The notes: generated from the letters alone by a model not told the origin. DNA of 64,000 bases from Zanthoxylum bungeanum (GCA_019454045.1 SKCR01034820.1:99612-163611), one strand, 5' to 3'; numbered from the stretch's first letter, positions 11,690 through 25,063 are shown. Program-made: numbers and translations.

Positions 11690-11830
11690 TCGAACGTATT
11701 CCGGAACGCCGCACGAACACATGTTTTCTGTCTGGTCCCGTTCGAACGCGTTATCAAACACTATACGAACGCGAACCTTATGTTTACCATTTGAACGCGT
11801 ATACGAACGCCGCACGAGCGTGAATACACT
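11690..11830 (+). repeat. CGAACGC-rich block in the B LTR
   Basis: CGAACG-type heptamers recur about eight times in 140 bp, many as TTCGAACG or TACGAACGC. The block is CpG-dense in an otherwise AT-rich LTR. The right-LTR copy (39385-39530) keeps more CG at several places where this copy has CA or TA. Confidence 0.6.
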
Positions 11831-12461
11831 GAATTAAGTCATTTTCATCTCATGTCATGTATAATTGTTTCTTAGGGGATTTCCCTTATATCATGTAATC
11901 AATCATATTATTTGTATCCCTGCGTCTATCTGTTTGATGTGTTCATAAGATGGTATTCAAGCATGATTAGGTCATTAGTATGTTACTTGGTTCTTAGGCA
12001 TGATTTAACCTATTTGGTTGTTTATTTTCAAGCATGATTAATCGTTTTGTTTTGCGTTTGGAATTTGCATTATGTTTAGGTTGTTCTTTGTTTTCCGCAT
12101 TATATGATCGAAGCATGTTCATGAGATTGCCGTGTGCTATTGCATGTTTGCCATTGTGATAATTACTTTCATGTATGTGAACTTAGAAGCATAATTATCC
12201 TTGGAAATATGTTGCTTAGGCTTGGTTAAATTATTGCACAAATCATTTTATTACAAGTGGCATAAGTAAGGGACCATTCCGAACCCAATGGTTTGAGGTC
12301 TTCCCTTACGAGGGGTGAGTGCGGCCTTAAATCTTTGTCCCGGTTCACACCGGGTGTCGACTCCATTATTCTCCGGTTTAGTCCCCCGCGGGCTACTCCG
12401 TACTCCCAACCGGGCCGCGAGCCCGGGACAACATGCGTCACCCAGTTTCTGTGTTCCCACA

Positions 12462-12482
12462 GTTTGGCGACTCCACTGGGGA
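12462..12482 (+). other. Primer-binding site of element B
   Basis: Directly after the LTR end: TTTGGCGACTCCACTGGGGA. This is a typical plant gypsy primer site; I associate the form with tRNA-Arg priming in Ogre elements but cannot check the tRNA here. Confidence 0.75.
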
Positions 12483-13535
12483 TAGAGAATTGGCCCCTAA
12501 ATAATGTCTTGTAATATTATGATTTGTGCTTTAATTAACCGTGTCTACTGTGAGTTAAAAGGGGTTTAATCAAAGGCATTTTGAGGCTAGGTAATGGTTT
12601 GGTGTCTTCCTTCACTCACTACCTTTCTAGAAGGAAAAGCTGTGAAGGCACCTAGATAGCCATCTACTCGTAGCCTATTGTGATGGACTAATTTGGAGGA
12701 CTCGTTGTTTATTCCTGACACCAAGCGAAAAGAGCCTAAGAGGCTTGGGTATTTAAGTGAGCCTCGCTCCACCCTCCCTCTGGGGAATCTACAACGGGAA
12801 GTCCATTTGACAGTCAGTCATACACCATAGCTCGTTGGCACGTACCTTAGTGTATAAATAAGGGTGCGCTCACTTGGTCACTCGAACCCTTGAGTGGGGA
12901 GACCTAGTTGTGGGCCATCCTTCGCCGGTGAGAGCCTTTATCTACACCCTTGCGAACCCACACGTAGACCGGTGTTGTATGACCTATAGCAACTATTTCC
13001 TCGTGTTTGTGGGCCATCCTCATTTGGATGCAGTTGGACTTCTTGTCAGAAATGCGAACTTGTTGGGCCATTTAAACTGGGACGAGTTTGTATCCTATGA
13101 CAATTGGGCCAAAAGCTTCTGAAATGTCGATGGGCCACTCTATAGAAATTATTATTTTATGTTTGCATTACCTTTCTTTTATGCTTGTGTTTGGGAACAT
13201 CGTCGTTTGGATCCATTTGGGGCATTTTTCATGGGATGTGGGCTTGTTGGGCCATTTAAACTGGGACAAGAACATATCTTATGACGATTGGGCCAAAGGC
13301 TTCTAAATATTGATGGGCCATTTTGTGCTTGTGTTCGGAACATTATCATTTGGATACGGTTGGACTTCTTGCCATGAGATGTGAACTTGTTGGGCCATTT
13401 AAACTGGGACGAGTTCACTCCTATGACAGTTAGCCAAAAGCTTCTAAAATGATGATGAGCCGATTTTATGTGAAAATTTTAATAAATTGATATATTACTT
13501 GTATCACATGCATCTCATTCATTTCATGCATACAC
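12483..13535 (+). other. Untranslated leader of element B with diverged tandem repeats
   Basis: There is no ORF with gag features. TTGTTGGGCCATTTAAACTGGGA recurs near 13060, 13244 and 13388, each followed by a CTATGAC(A/G)-ATTGGGCCAAA phrase, giving units of roughly 145-185 bp. A scrap of the same theme (GTGGGCCATCCT) precedes them at about 12910 and 13010. The leader is cut by element F and resumes at 23671. Confidence 0.7.
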
Positions 13536-13540
13536 GCATC
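13536..13540. repeat. Target-site duplication of element F (GCATC; ACATC at 23666-23670)
   Basis: The five bases before F are GCATC and the five after it are ACATC. One mismatch is in keeping with the age of F. Confidence 0.75.
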
Positions 13541-15681
13541 TGTTAGTTTCTTAATAGGTCCCAATAACCATCAAATAAGCATGAAAAACGCATGAATACA
13601 CAAAGGAGAATGGAGGAAACATACTCACAAAGAACGGATCTTGCGACGCGAAGAACACAAGCCTTCAAACTCTCTCCATAAGCTCGGCAATGGCTTCTCC
13701 ATGGACTGGACTGCTCGGTTTTGGGCGTTTTTGAACCTCCTAGAATCGGCCATTGAAGCCCACCATGGAAGCTCCAAGCTTCAAGCTTCAAAAATAAATT
13801 CCAAGCACAAAAGAACACTTCCCTATCACCTATGTAGTAACCCATGTGTGTGCTAGCACTAGTCTTCTTCCTTGCTTCTCTTCTTTGTTCGGTCAAAACC
13901 CAAAAAGGAGAGGAAGAAACGGTCTTGAGACCGTGAGAGAGAGAAACGGTCTTGAGACCGTGAGAGAGAGAAACCATTGTTTTGGCTCCAAAACCCTAAA
14001 AAACGTAAAAGGGAGAGAGAGAAAATGATAAAAGAAAATGTAATATATATATATTTGTTTTATTTTCCAAAAACAAAACAAATACATAAAGCATTTTCCT
14101 TTTATCAAAAAGTCAAAAGGCAAAAAGCAAGTAATGCTTTTCAACCACCTTTCACTATTCACATCAACTCACATCACTTTAATAAAGTGACATGTTGTCA
14201 AGTCACATCACTCAAAGTGACAAGTGATTTGACGCTTGATTTGACTAATGATTTGACGCTCGATTTGACTTGCGTGCCGCACTCAAATTCGAAATGCGAA
14301 TGCGCTCGTAAATAATCTCGGGCTCGGGTTCGCTAATTCCAAATTAACGAATTTGCCGTTGCGTCGTAATTAAATGATTACGCCTAGCGAAATCACTATT
14401 CACGTCGTTAATGAATTAATTCTAAATTAATTCGTTCGCCCAAATTAAAATCTAATTTTAATTCCGCGTCGAAATCCAATTTCGCATAATATATCGAATA
14501 TATTATTTTATCGATTAATTCCAAATTAATCGTTCTCTTACTTTAATTAATATTTTATCCCAGATAAAATATCTCTGTAATTAATCCCAGATTAATTTTC
14601 TCTTTCTTCAAATTAATCCCAGATTAATAAGTGCGAGTTATACATCATCGGTGAATCTTCAAGAAGCGACCCATGAGATCCCCGTATATGTTGGCAGTAA
14701 ATACGGTCGTTGGACTATCCGAACACGTAAGTACCTCGTACTACATTTATACCGATTTACAAGACAAGGTTGGTTTCTAGCAAAGCGCAATGCCTACCTA
14801 ATTCTCCAGAAATATCCTTATAGGAATAAGTGATCTATATCAAGCGTAGTATACCGAAATATTGCGTATTTCTGTCCAGTATCGGATGGTCACATGCTAG
14901 GCCTGGGGCTGGAATTATGTCTGCCCCGTACGAAGCACATATCAGATGTCTGGTAACTAGTCTCTATAATCGGATATACATGACCTAGTCATAATATCCC
15001 GATAGCTCGAGCATTCAAGAGAACCAGTCCCGTATCCTACGTGACATCATCTCCACTATGACTGGAGTGATACTTCCGTCTTGACATCACAACCAACACA
15101 CTACGATTCTCAATATACCCAGCATTGGCGTACTCAGAACCGGTTAAAGCCCTGGACGACCTCAACTAAAGTATATTGATTGTCGTAAGTATTAGCGGTT
15201 CAAGTCTCAAGTTAAGACCAAATACACCTACCCTGATTACAGACTCCCATAGACACATAGTCATACTACCAATGGGATTCCGCCGAGTCTATCCTGAGCG
15301 AAGCTGTTTCCCGTACCATCGGTAAAACACAACCTCCTATTACACTTGCATGAGTATCATATACCCAAATATATGAGAACTATGCCGTTGTGTCCTCACA
15401 AACGCGCACAAGTGTAATACTAGTCTTTTACGTATTTATCGATGTCCAATCTTGATAATTACTCTGACTAGGGATATTTAATGATTTATCCTTCGTGGAC
15501 TGATACTGTCTCATATCATTCTCCGTCCAGGAACAAATCATAGGGACCTCCTATCATTTATATATCAAGGTGATCTAATCACAAATGATAAGAGTGCAAT
15601 CTCCTTTGTCACATAGTTAATTTGTACAACAACACCATGATCTGTACAAATAGCGACGCTATGGGTCATAATTGTCCAACA
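13541..15681 (-). repeat. 3' LTR of element F, 2141 bp
   Basis: Plus-strand ends are TGTTAGTTTC and TTGTCCAACA. The hairpin-rich segment occupies about 14200-14640, for example arms CGATTAATT around CCA at 14512-14532. Small ORFs inside (for instance around 13640-13856) are antisense to the element and not supported as genes. Confidence 0.92.
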
Positions 15682-17745
15682 ATCTCCCACTTGGCCTATA
15701 GCCAGTCACTCGAGTGTCTGACACCCGAACTATGTACGGTTTGCCCAAACTGCTGAGAAAAGCTTTCGTCAGCGGATTTGCATGATTATCATCTTGATGT
15801 GATTTATTCGATCATCACATCACCACGATGTATGATCCGAACTAATAAGATGAATAGTCGAAGTATATATCTGGATCGTTGATGATACCATTAATTCTTT
15901 AGCCTGTGCTGACGCCTAGATCAGCTGCTAACAGAACCATATCTAATCTAATTAGATTTTTTTTGACCCAGATGGCTTCTATTGATGCCTCAATTGCTGC
16001 AATTAACCCGCATTTGTTGTTTATTCGGTAACAGTATCTTGCTTGGAAGATTTCCAGCTCAATGTACCGTTATTCAAACTGTATAGTACCGTTTGCGACT
16101 TTAGTCGTCTTTATCGGTTATAGGAAACTTGCTACAGTGACCCTAGTCACTTCAAGTTCTCATTCTCCATAGACTAAGACAGCATCCTTAGTTCTCTAAG
16201 ATACTAACAGATGTTCTTAACATCAATCCAGTGACTTTCACTCTGATTGGTCTGTTTGTGAATCCATATCCTCAAAGCGTATGAGACACCAGGTCTCGTA
16301 CATTTTTCAAAGTACAGTTTCTTGGAGAGTATTTCGAAAGCCAAGCTTTCGCTAATAGTTATTTTATGGGAATATCATTTCCAAGAAATGCGGTATTATC
16401 ATTATTTTATAGGACAACCATTGTCAGTGCGCTCCCACTAACCCTCTTATATACACAAGAATCATTTCGTTTTGAATTATATCATAAACCATTATGATTA
16501 CACCAAAACGATAATTCCAAGAATCTAATGCTTGTTTCAATCTAATCATGGATCGAATAACAAGCATTATCCAAATGGATCTTCCGTGGCAACTGGTAAA
16601 AGGTTGAATCGTAATCAACACAATGTTGATAACGATACCTTTCTGCTAAAAGCCTAGCTTTATACGTTGGTATGTTGCCATCCATCTATGTCTTCTTTGA
16701 AGACTCATAAAGTACCAATAGGCAGAATGCCTTGTGGTACATTAACTAGTATCCAAACTGGTTAATTTACATAGAATCCATTTCGGACTCATGACACTTT
16801 GTCATAATAGGGAGTCGATACCTTGTATCACTTCCTCATACGTAGTCAGTTGGTATATCTCAACAAGATAGACATCTCTATGAGGTGAGATCAGAAACTC
16901 ATACCCCAGGTTGTTTTCTGATTCTCTCCGACTTATGCGGTTCTTGTGTATTCGAAGATTAATGGTAATAGTTTCATCCTTGATGAACTATATCTGTTCC
17001 ATTAGGATTTGGTGCCTGGGACAGTATTACTCCGATTTTCATCGAGTTTTACTATCCTCCCACTTACCACTGTATATCGGTATTCCTCTTAGGAAAACCG
17101 CATGGTGAGCAACAATCTAATTGTTCTCTTGTGAGATGTATAAGTACAATATTTATGGTATCCCTAGGATGACCTACAATTGGCACTTATCATATTTGGG
17201 TTTTAGTTTGGTATCATCCAAACATATGCCTAGCATTCCCAAATATTCAGGAATGTGAAACCCGGTTTCTTTTCCCGTTCATATCTAATATGATATCTGT
17301 CAAACAGATTATTATGGAACCTTATTCAAAATAAGTTCTTGCACTGGTTAAAGTTTATCCGTTGAAGGAAATGGTAGCTCAGAGCGACTCGTGATTAACC
17401 TTATTATGTCTAACAAAATTCGGTTAATCCTGTTCGGACACACCGTCAAACTGACGTGTTCCGGGAGGAGTCCTCATTTGAAAGAATACTATACTCTTTC
17501 AAGTATGCTAGAAACTTATTGCTTAAGTATTTTCCATTACGGTCTTACCGTGACAGTTTCATACTTTAGCCGATCTGTTTGTCTATTTCGTGTCGATTTG
17601 TGTTTCAAAAGAAACACATAACCATACGCGATGCCACATCCGTAAAGGTCACGAAATATTAATATCCATATCTAGCCTAGCTAGACACGGGCCCACTTGC
17701 TTCACTATGAACTAGGGCTAACAGATCGGTGGCACTGACACTTTT
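15682..17745 (-). pseudogene. F pol remnants: RNase H, RT and integrase core
   Basis: Reading on the minus strand: an integrase-core relic near 17590-17730, RT around 16424-16621 (LKQALDSWNYRFG, then a shifted CVYKRVSGSA), and RNase H near 15960-16110 (SWKSSKQDTV-like). The RT catalytic YVDD stretch is still positioned between GSAL and GNDIP near 16380-16420, but it reads as a stop and altered codons. F thus preserves a stage that A, C and D have lost completely. Confidence 0.75.
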
Positions 17746-20700
17746 ACCAAGTAAATAGTGTTTTAGGCACTTTGCCCAATAAACTAGATTCGTAGACTTT
17801 ATTTGAATGGAATCAAATTAGTCTTGGTACCCGCTCTTCAAAAGTGCGGATATACGAGTCTTGTTTGATAGTGTCCTTGACAACTATGCCACATTTAAGT
17901 TTCTTTACTGATAAAATCAATTGAGCTATTTATTTGTCATGTTATATATATTTGAGATATTATTTATATTCAAAATATAAATTCTGTTATTCATATCTAA
18001 TGTGTTTATCTCAATATCATCGTTATATAATAAAACACTTTAGCGTTCTAGAATATAAAGGTACACCCGCAGCGGGTTATACGCGATATAGAGATAATGT
18101 TTCTAGTTAAACTAGTTACATTATAACTGTTTCCAAATTTAGGTAAATACCCAAAGGTAGTTCCTAAATTTGGCTATCTATGGTTAAAACAGCGACTTTC
18201 GTCCCGTTTCCAATTCGGAGATAAATCTCTATTGACGTCAGTATCCTGTTCATAACAGATTCTAAACATCAATATATATATTTTATGTACCACACTAAGT
18301 ATCTAAAATCTAATTTTAATACTAGCTGTGAACATAATTATGACAATCATTTTTGAAGTCAGAGCCTTGCTTGTCTTCAATTCCTTCTTGGGATATGTCC
18401 TTTTATCTTCCTTGAAGATTATAATGATTTTGCCTTGCCCATTTTCAATATTCAGGTAGCCTTTGGCCAAGCCTCGGGTTTCTAGAATATTGAAGTAAGG
18501 TGTGCCTTGCACTACTTGCCTTATTGCAAACTTTGACTTTATCTCCTTGAGATTAGTCATTAATTCTCCAAGAATTATTTATTGCAATTTTTACTTCTAA
18601 AAATCTAATTTTAGATTTATAAAGATCCTTCAATTTCAGTATCATACTTTAAGAATCAAATCTTTAGTTCTGATAAAGAAATTAAGGAGTCTATATCGCG
18701 ACAAGCTTAATGGATTAAGCACTTAAGTTATCATTACATGAATATTCCAAATATCATGTTCCACTTATTTGCTTAACTCCGGGCTTTAGGCATAATATGT
18801 TATTTTATCAAATAAAGTAACTTATTATTTTCCAGGACCATCCTGAAATTTATTCCCAATTTGAAAATTAAAATTGTTTAAATACATTTTCACCCAGGAT
18901 TATGTCTTAAACACTAATCTTTCATTTTTATATCTTGATTCTAATAGTCCAACTATTTAATCAACGATTTGTTGGGTACTATTTATATAATGATTATAAT
19001 AGTCCAACTATATAATCAAATATAATCTAAATTAATTAACCTCAATTACATCGATTACTATAATCCAATTATAAAATCAACTGTAAACTGAAATTAATTA
19101 ATTCAAATATATTGATTAATATAATCCAATTATATAAATCAACTATAATACAGTCCAACTGTTAATTAAAACAACAATTTAAATATTAGTCACAACTAAC
19201 ATTTAATCTAACGACGAAATAATTTGAATGAGCGCGTATGGCGAGTAATTGAACAAGTATTGCAAATTCAATTCTTGCCTCCCACTATTTTTCAGCGAGC
19301 CTCTAACCCTCTGTCGAGTACTCGGGAAACCGCGTTTCCTAGTGGGCTAGGATCCCGTTAAATGTCACACAATCTTGACTTTGGCCAACAAATTGTATGA
19401 TAATTAACTAGGTAGATCTCTAAGATCAATTGGATAGATCCGGTAGGGGGACATCCAAGTCCGAAACACATATCTTATATATGCTAATACATCCAATGTA
19501 TTACCTAACCTTTTTCCTCTGAATCAACTAAGCCTTGTCTTTGGCACAACAAACTTAGTGATCCCAGTCAAGCGCGACCCATTGACCATGGAAAGCTTCG
19601 TAATCAATGTCGATGGACAAGAAGTGGTCTTGACTTTGGCCAACAAACCACAACTTGGACAAGACACTGATATGGAACAAAGCCTTCGTGATTCAAACAC
19701 ATCTTTGATAGAAAAAGGCATTGACTTTGGCCAACAAACCAATGTCGTCTCGGATCTTGAGTGAGAATCACTCAATGGAAGGAAAGACGCTTAATATTGA
19801 GCGAGGGTTTTTCGCGTGCAAAATGGCAACCAATTTATTATCTTTGTTAAGGTCTCATCATCATACACCCTTAAACATGCATTCTAAACACATAATAAAG
19901 CGCATATGAAATTAAATAATAATGATATGCGGATGGATACTTTACATTGATCCTAGATCAAATCTCTCATTTTCTCTCTCCAAAGCCAGCACTTGTATTA
20001 CTTCTACCCGTTACACTACACTTCTAAAGAAACCTCATTACATGAGGGGAATAGGTGAGAAGAGAAATACAATGAGAATTGATAGGTGATAAGCTGGACA
20101 CGCAGGTCCAATAATAAATCAAATTTATTACACAATTTCTAAAATTGCCCCCCATCTAATATCCATCTGATATACATTATTCATGCATCGCAACCATGTA
20201 TTCATACAAGCATGTTATCAATCAATCTAATCCAATTAATTAATCTGATAATTAGTGATCATCCAATGTTCAAACAACGATTTGATTTTTGCTCGAGTCA
20301 AACTCGTTTTGCGAATAAGTACTCAAAGTTCGAATTCTTGAATTAAATTAAACTACATAATTAAATCCAATTCAATTGTATTTAATTCTAATCATTATTT
20401 AATTCCAAATTAATATTACACATTGTTAACGAACCTTTACGACTTAAATTCCAAATTTAATCGCAACGGTTCTTTAAGCCCGATTAACATCTAATGTTTA
20501 TTTAATTAAAGTCCAATGGGCTTTTAATTAATTTCTATAAGGCGTTGACTTTTGGTCAACTCGGGTCAAACCAATAACCAAAGTCCAATCCGGGATTTAC
20601 CCCATAAGCCTTTAAATTAATTTTGGCCCATTAGGCCCAATTAAATAATTAAGGTCCATTAAGTCATAATTGGACTTTATGGATGCATTTTGGCCCAATT

Positions 20701-21235
20701 GGATCCAACCAAATTGGCCTAAAACTAACTGGTACAACCAAGCCCAAAAGCCCAATTACAACCTATAAGGCCCAATTTCCAAAATAAGCCCAAATTAATT
20801 AACTTATAAAATTCAAATTCCATAATTAATTAACCTAAGTGTAATACACAATTAATCACCCAATTAACATTCCTAAAACATCAATTAGCCTAATTAATCA
20901 TGCACTTTAATAACAAATAGTGTCCAACACAATTTCATCAAAATCAAACCCATTTTCACATGCTTTTGTTCTCGGCAATTAGGGGTTTTTGCATTCCGAT
21001 TCGGTTTCAATCCAATTGAATCCACAATCATCATTTCCCAAATTAATTCAACTCATCCAATGAATCAAAATAAAAAAACACAATGAATTTCAAAAATTCA
21101 AAGTTTCGGCCAAGCCATTAATTTGGGGAAAATATGTCCAATTCAAAATTCAATCCAATTAAACCTCAAATCAACATTACCCAATTGTTTTAAGTCATCC
21201 AATGATCAAACAAACAAAATTCACCAAGATATTAG
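17746..21235 (-). other. F internal region upstream of integrase: no gene recognisable
   Basis: Very AT-rich sequence with many stops and many short inverted repeats. A phrase TTGACTTTGGCCAACAAA recurs at about 19375, 19631 and 19723. A short plus-strand frame at 19558-19764 is open but antisense to F and has no family resemblance. Confidence 0.5.
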
Positions 21236-21537
21236 GGTCTCAATTTTCGGCCATGCCCAAAATTTGGGGAAAAATGGATCCGATCCAATTTCATGAAATT
21301 GAACATACACAACTTCAATTAATCAACATACAAGCATACTTAATCAATCAATTCAACCAAATCATGCTTCAATTGATTTTACCCAATTTCCCATGCCCAA
21401 AATTTGGGGAAAAAATGGATCCAATCCAATTTCATGAAATTGAACATACACAACTTCAATTAATCAACATACAAGCATACTTAATCAATCAATTCAACCA
21501 AATCATGCTTCAATTGATTTTACCCAATTTCAAACCC
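21236..21537 (-). repeat. Recent tandem duplication of about 149 bp in F, next to the primer site
   Basis: Two nearly identical copies abut (about 21240-21388 and 21389-21537), both running from ATGCCCAAAATTTGGGGAAA to TGATTTTACCCAATTT. A 112-codon open frame crosses both because the unit has no stop in that phase. It is not a gene. Confidence 0.9.
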
Positions 21538-21575
21538 TAACTTTTTCATGCTTGATCAAAGTTTATAGATACCAT

Positions 21576-23665
21576 TGTTAGTTTCTTAATAGGTCCCAAG
21601 ATCCATCAAATAAGCATGAAAAACGCATGAATACACAAGGGAGAATGGCGGAAACATACTCACAATGAACGAATCTTGCGACGCGAAGAACACAAGCCTT
21701 CAAGCTCTCTCCATAAGCTCGGCAATGGCTTCTCTATGGACTGGACTGCTCAGTTTTGGGCGTTTTTGAACCTCCTATAATCGGCCATTCAAGCCCACCA
21801 TGGAAGCTCCAAGCTTCAAGCTTCAAAAATAAATTCCAAGCACAAAAGAACACTTCCCTATCACCTATGTAGTAACCCATGTGTGTGCTAGCACTAGTCT
21901 TCTTCATTGCTTCTCTTCTTTGTTTGGTCAAAACCCAAAAAGGAGAGAGAAGAAACGGTCTTGAGACCGTGAGAGAGAGAGAAGCCATTGTTTTGGCTCC
22001 AAAACCCTAAAAAACGTATAAAGGGAGAGAGAGAAAATGATAAAAAGAAAATTAATATATATATATTTGTTTTATTTTCCAAAAACAAAACAAATACATA
22101 AAGCATTTTCCTTTTACCAAAAAGTCAAAAGGCAAAAAAGCAAGTAATGCTTTTCAACCACCTTTCACTATTCACATCAACTCACATCACTTTAATAAAG
22201 TGACATGTTGTCAAGTCACATCACTCAAAGTGACAAGTGATTTGACGCTTGATGTGACTAATGATTTGACACTCGATTTGACTTGTGTACCGCACTCAAA
22301 TTCGAAATGCGAATGCGCTCGCAAATAATCTCGGGCTTGGGTTCGCTAATTCCAAATTAACGAATTTGCCGTTGCGTCGAAATTAAATGATTACGCCTAG
22401 CGAAATCACTATTCACGTCGCTAACGAATTAATTCTAAATTAATTCGTTCGCCCGAATTAAATCTAATTTTAATTCCGCGTCGAAATCTAATTTCGCATA
22501 ATATATCGAATATATTATTTTATCGATTAATTCCAAATTAATCGTTCTCTCTCTTTAATTAATATTTTATCCCAGATAAAATATCTCCGTAATTAATCCC
22601 AGATTAATTTTCTCCCTCTTCAAATTAATCCCAGATTAATAAAGTGCGAGTTATACATCATCGGTGAATCTTCGGGAAACGACCCATGAGATCGTCGGAC
22701 TATCCGAACACGTAAGTACCTCATACTACGTTTGTACTGATTTACAAGACAAGGTTGGCTTCTAGCAAAGCGCCATGCCTACCCAATTCTCCAGAAATAT
22801 CCTTATAGGACTAAGTGATCTATATCAAGCATAGTATACTGAAGTATTGCGTATTTCTGTCCAGTATCGGATGGTCACATGCTAGGCCTGGGGCTGGAAT
22901 TGTGTCTGCCCCGTACGAAGCATATATCGGATGTCTGGTAACTAGTCTCTATAATCGGATATACATGACCTAGTCATAATATCCCGATAGCTCGAGCATT
23001 CAAAAGCACCAGTCCCGTATCCTACGTGACATCATCTCCACTATGACTGGAGTGATACTTCCATCTTGACATCACACCCAACACACTACGATTCTCAATA
23101 TACCCAGCATTGGCGTACTCAGAACCGGTTAAAGCCCTGGACGACCTCAACTAAAGTATATTGATTGTCGTAAGTATTAGCGGTGCAAGTCTCATGTTAA
23201 GACCAAATACACCTACCATGATTGCAGACTCCCATCGACACATAGTCATACTACCAATGGGATTCCGCGGGGTCTATCCAGAGCGAAGCTGTTTCCCGTA
23301 CCATCGGTAAAACACAACCTCCTATTACACTTGCATAAGTATCATGTACCCAAATATATGAGAACTATGCAGTTGTGTCCTCACAAACGCGCACAAGTGT
23401 AATACTAGTCTTTTACGTATTTATCGATGTCCAATCTCGATAATACTCTGACTAAGGATATTTAATGATTTATCCTTCTTGGACTGATACTGTCTCATAT
23501 CATTCTCCGTCCAGGAACAAATCATAGGGACCTCCTATCATTTATATATCTAGGTGATCTAATCACAAATGATAAGAGTGCAATCTCCTTTGTCACATTG
23601 TTAATTTGTACAACAACACCATGATCTGTACAAATAGCGACGCTATGGGTCATAATTGTCCAATA
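21576..23665 (-). repeat. 5' LTR of element F, 2090 bp
   Basis: Ends are TGTTAGTTTC and CCAATA (CCAACA in the other copy). The primer site TGGTATCTATAAAC reads on the minus strand directly to its left (21562-21575), matching the TGGTATC start of an initiator-Met primer site. Confidence 0.9.
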
Positions 23666-23670
23666 ACATC

Positions 23671-23755
23671 ATGTTAATCCTTGTGTCTAAAAGCCATTAC
23701 AGATTCCCATTGGGTTAGGGAAGAGGGAAGACTCACCAAAAGACCGGTAACAGAT
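23671..23755 (+). other. B leader resumed after F
   Basis: Short link between the F duplication and the gag ATG. An in-frame ATG exists at 23681, but the ATG at 23756 begins the stretch that looks like Gag. Confidence 0.5.
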
Positions 23756-25063
23756 ATGAGTACATCCGATAATGAGGTCTACCGGATAGATCAGTTGGAA
23801 AATAGTTTCGCCAAGATTACCGAACAGTTGCAAGCCTTGACTACCGCCATGGCAAATATGGCTGTACCCCGTGCTGTGGGAAATTCTGAGAATGTGAGGC
23901 GCGAGGAGCCTTCGAATGGGTTGGGGGATGATATCCCCACTTTTGATGATGAAATGGCAGAGTATGCAACAGGCAGAATGATTGGGTCTCAGGCAGAATT
24001 TCAGAAGCTTCGAGATCAGGTTGAAACAGTTACCCGCAAAATGAGGGGTAAACATGAAGAGTTGTTAGATTATGAGGCAATGACCTTCGGAGAACAGCTG
24101 CCAGCTCAGTTTAAAATGCCCGACATGGCCAAGTTTAATGGGAATGGAGACCCGAGAGTCCATCTGCAGCAATATGTCTCAGTCATGAGTTCAGTGGGCC
24201 TATCACAGCGCCAAGTCCAAAAGATGTTTGGGATGTAACTCGAAGGGGAACCTGTGGTTTGGTATCATAGCCTTGAGAAGAAGGTTAAAGAAGATTGGAG
24301 AGAATTGGCAGATGCATTTCTAAAACATTATGTTACGGACTTGGAGATTGATTTGTCACTCCGAGATTTGGAGAACACTAAGCAGAAGCCGGAGGAGAGC
24401 TTTAAGGAGTATATAGACTGCTGGAGAGGTCAACTCTCGGAGAAGGACCAGATCAAGATGATTATCAAGGGTACTAAACCCTCAATTTATGGTAAGCTAA
24501 GGAGAATGACTTCGATGATTGCAGATTTTCGACAGTTGAGGGAGACTGTTATAGATATTGAGGAGGAAGAGCTGAGAGCAGAAAGTTTTATAGCCAGAAT
24601 AAGAGAGCTTTTGGGGGGCCCTCCGAAACCAAGCCCACCACTGCCGAAGTCGCTGCCATCAGAAACAGGCAATTCTCCAACCTTGGTAGACCTTTGTCGA
24701 AGGTGTTTGAAAAGTTGCAGGGACAAGGACTCTTGAAACCCTTAGAAGGCAAACCACTTCCACACCACACACCGCCACACATAAATGTGAACCTTTATTG
24801 TCACTTCCACCAGCTACATGGCCATGACACCGACAACTGCACCCGCCTCAGGCATGAAATCCAAGACCTCATAGATTCCCATAAAATACCCGATCCAAGA
24901 AAATAACAACCTAACACACAGAAACCCTCTACCAAACTACCACTCCGTTCCACCACCCACCTACATGATCAACTCCGGCCTACCTGAAACCTTTGTCCTC
25001 CAAAATCTCAACCACCAGGCTTCTTACATTGAGATAGAAGATGGCAGTAGTGAAGAACCATAG
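23756..25063 (+). pseudogene. gag: Element B gag: capsid region and CHHC zinc knuckle, broken
   Basis: Start MSTSDNEVYRIDQLENSF leads into a coiled region, then a capsid core (KFNGNGDPRVHLQQY; VVWYHSLEKK; FLKHYVTDLEIDLSLRDL) typical of Ty3/gypsy Gag. The knuckle near 24800-24845 is C-x2-H-x4-H-x4-C (CHFHQLHGHDTDNC), the same variant as in G. A Pro-rich tail ends at TAG 25061-25063. Three breaks: TAA at 24236, a 1-nt shift at the six-G run near 24611, and another shift near 24903. Gag would form the particle; as the only structural gene in B it fits a non-autonomous element that supplies or borrows Gag. Confidence 0.85.

Larger units (their letters stand above)
9364..12461 (+). repeat. Left (5') LTR of element B, 3098 bp
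   Basis: It opens TGTAGGCATTGCAG and closes GTGTTCCCACA directly before the primer site. It matches 26884-40159 of the right LTR once A and one AAACC copy are removed. Compared with the right LTR it lacks about 85 bp near 11108 (present at about 38718-38810), so the deletion happened in the left copy or the insertion in the right one. Internal features are a TATA box, three 180-bp units and a CGAACGC-rich block. Several plus-strand ORFs of 60-90 codons in it are not supported as genes. Confidence 0.93.
13541..23665 (-). mobile_element. Element F: Ty1/copia-type retrotransposon, decayed, inserted in the B leader
   Basis: The 3' LTR is 13541-15681 and the 5' LTR 21576-23665, both on the minus strand. 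The purine tract (plus-strand ATCTCCCACTTGG) is at 15682-15694, and a TGGTATC primer site lies beside the 5' LTR. The internal region has no long ORF but shows RNase H, RT and integrase remnants in copia order (integrase before RT). LTR differences include a 31-bp deletion in the 5' LTR near 22693, so F is older than A. Confidence 0.92.

Noticed and set aside
21202..21540. 112-codon frame next to the F primer site
   Set aside because: It is produced by the 149-bp tandem duplication and is antisense to F.
23681..23755. Upstream ATG at 23681 as start of B gag
   Set aside because: It is in frame, but the first 25 codons show no Gag character and lie close to the F insertion site; ATG 23756 fits better.
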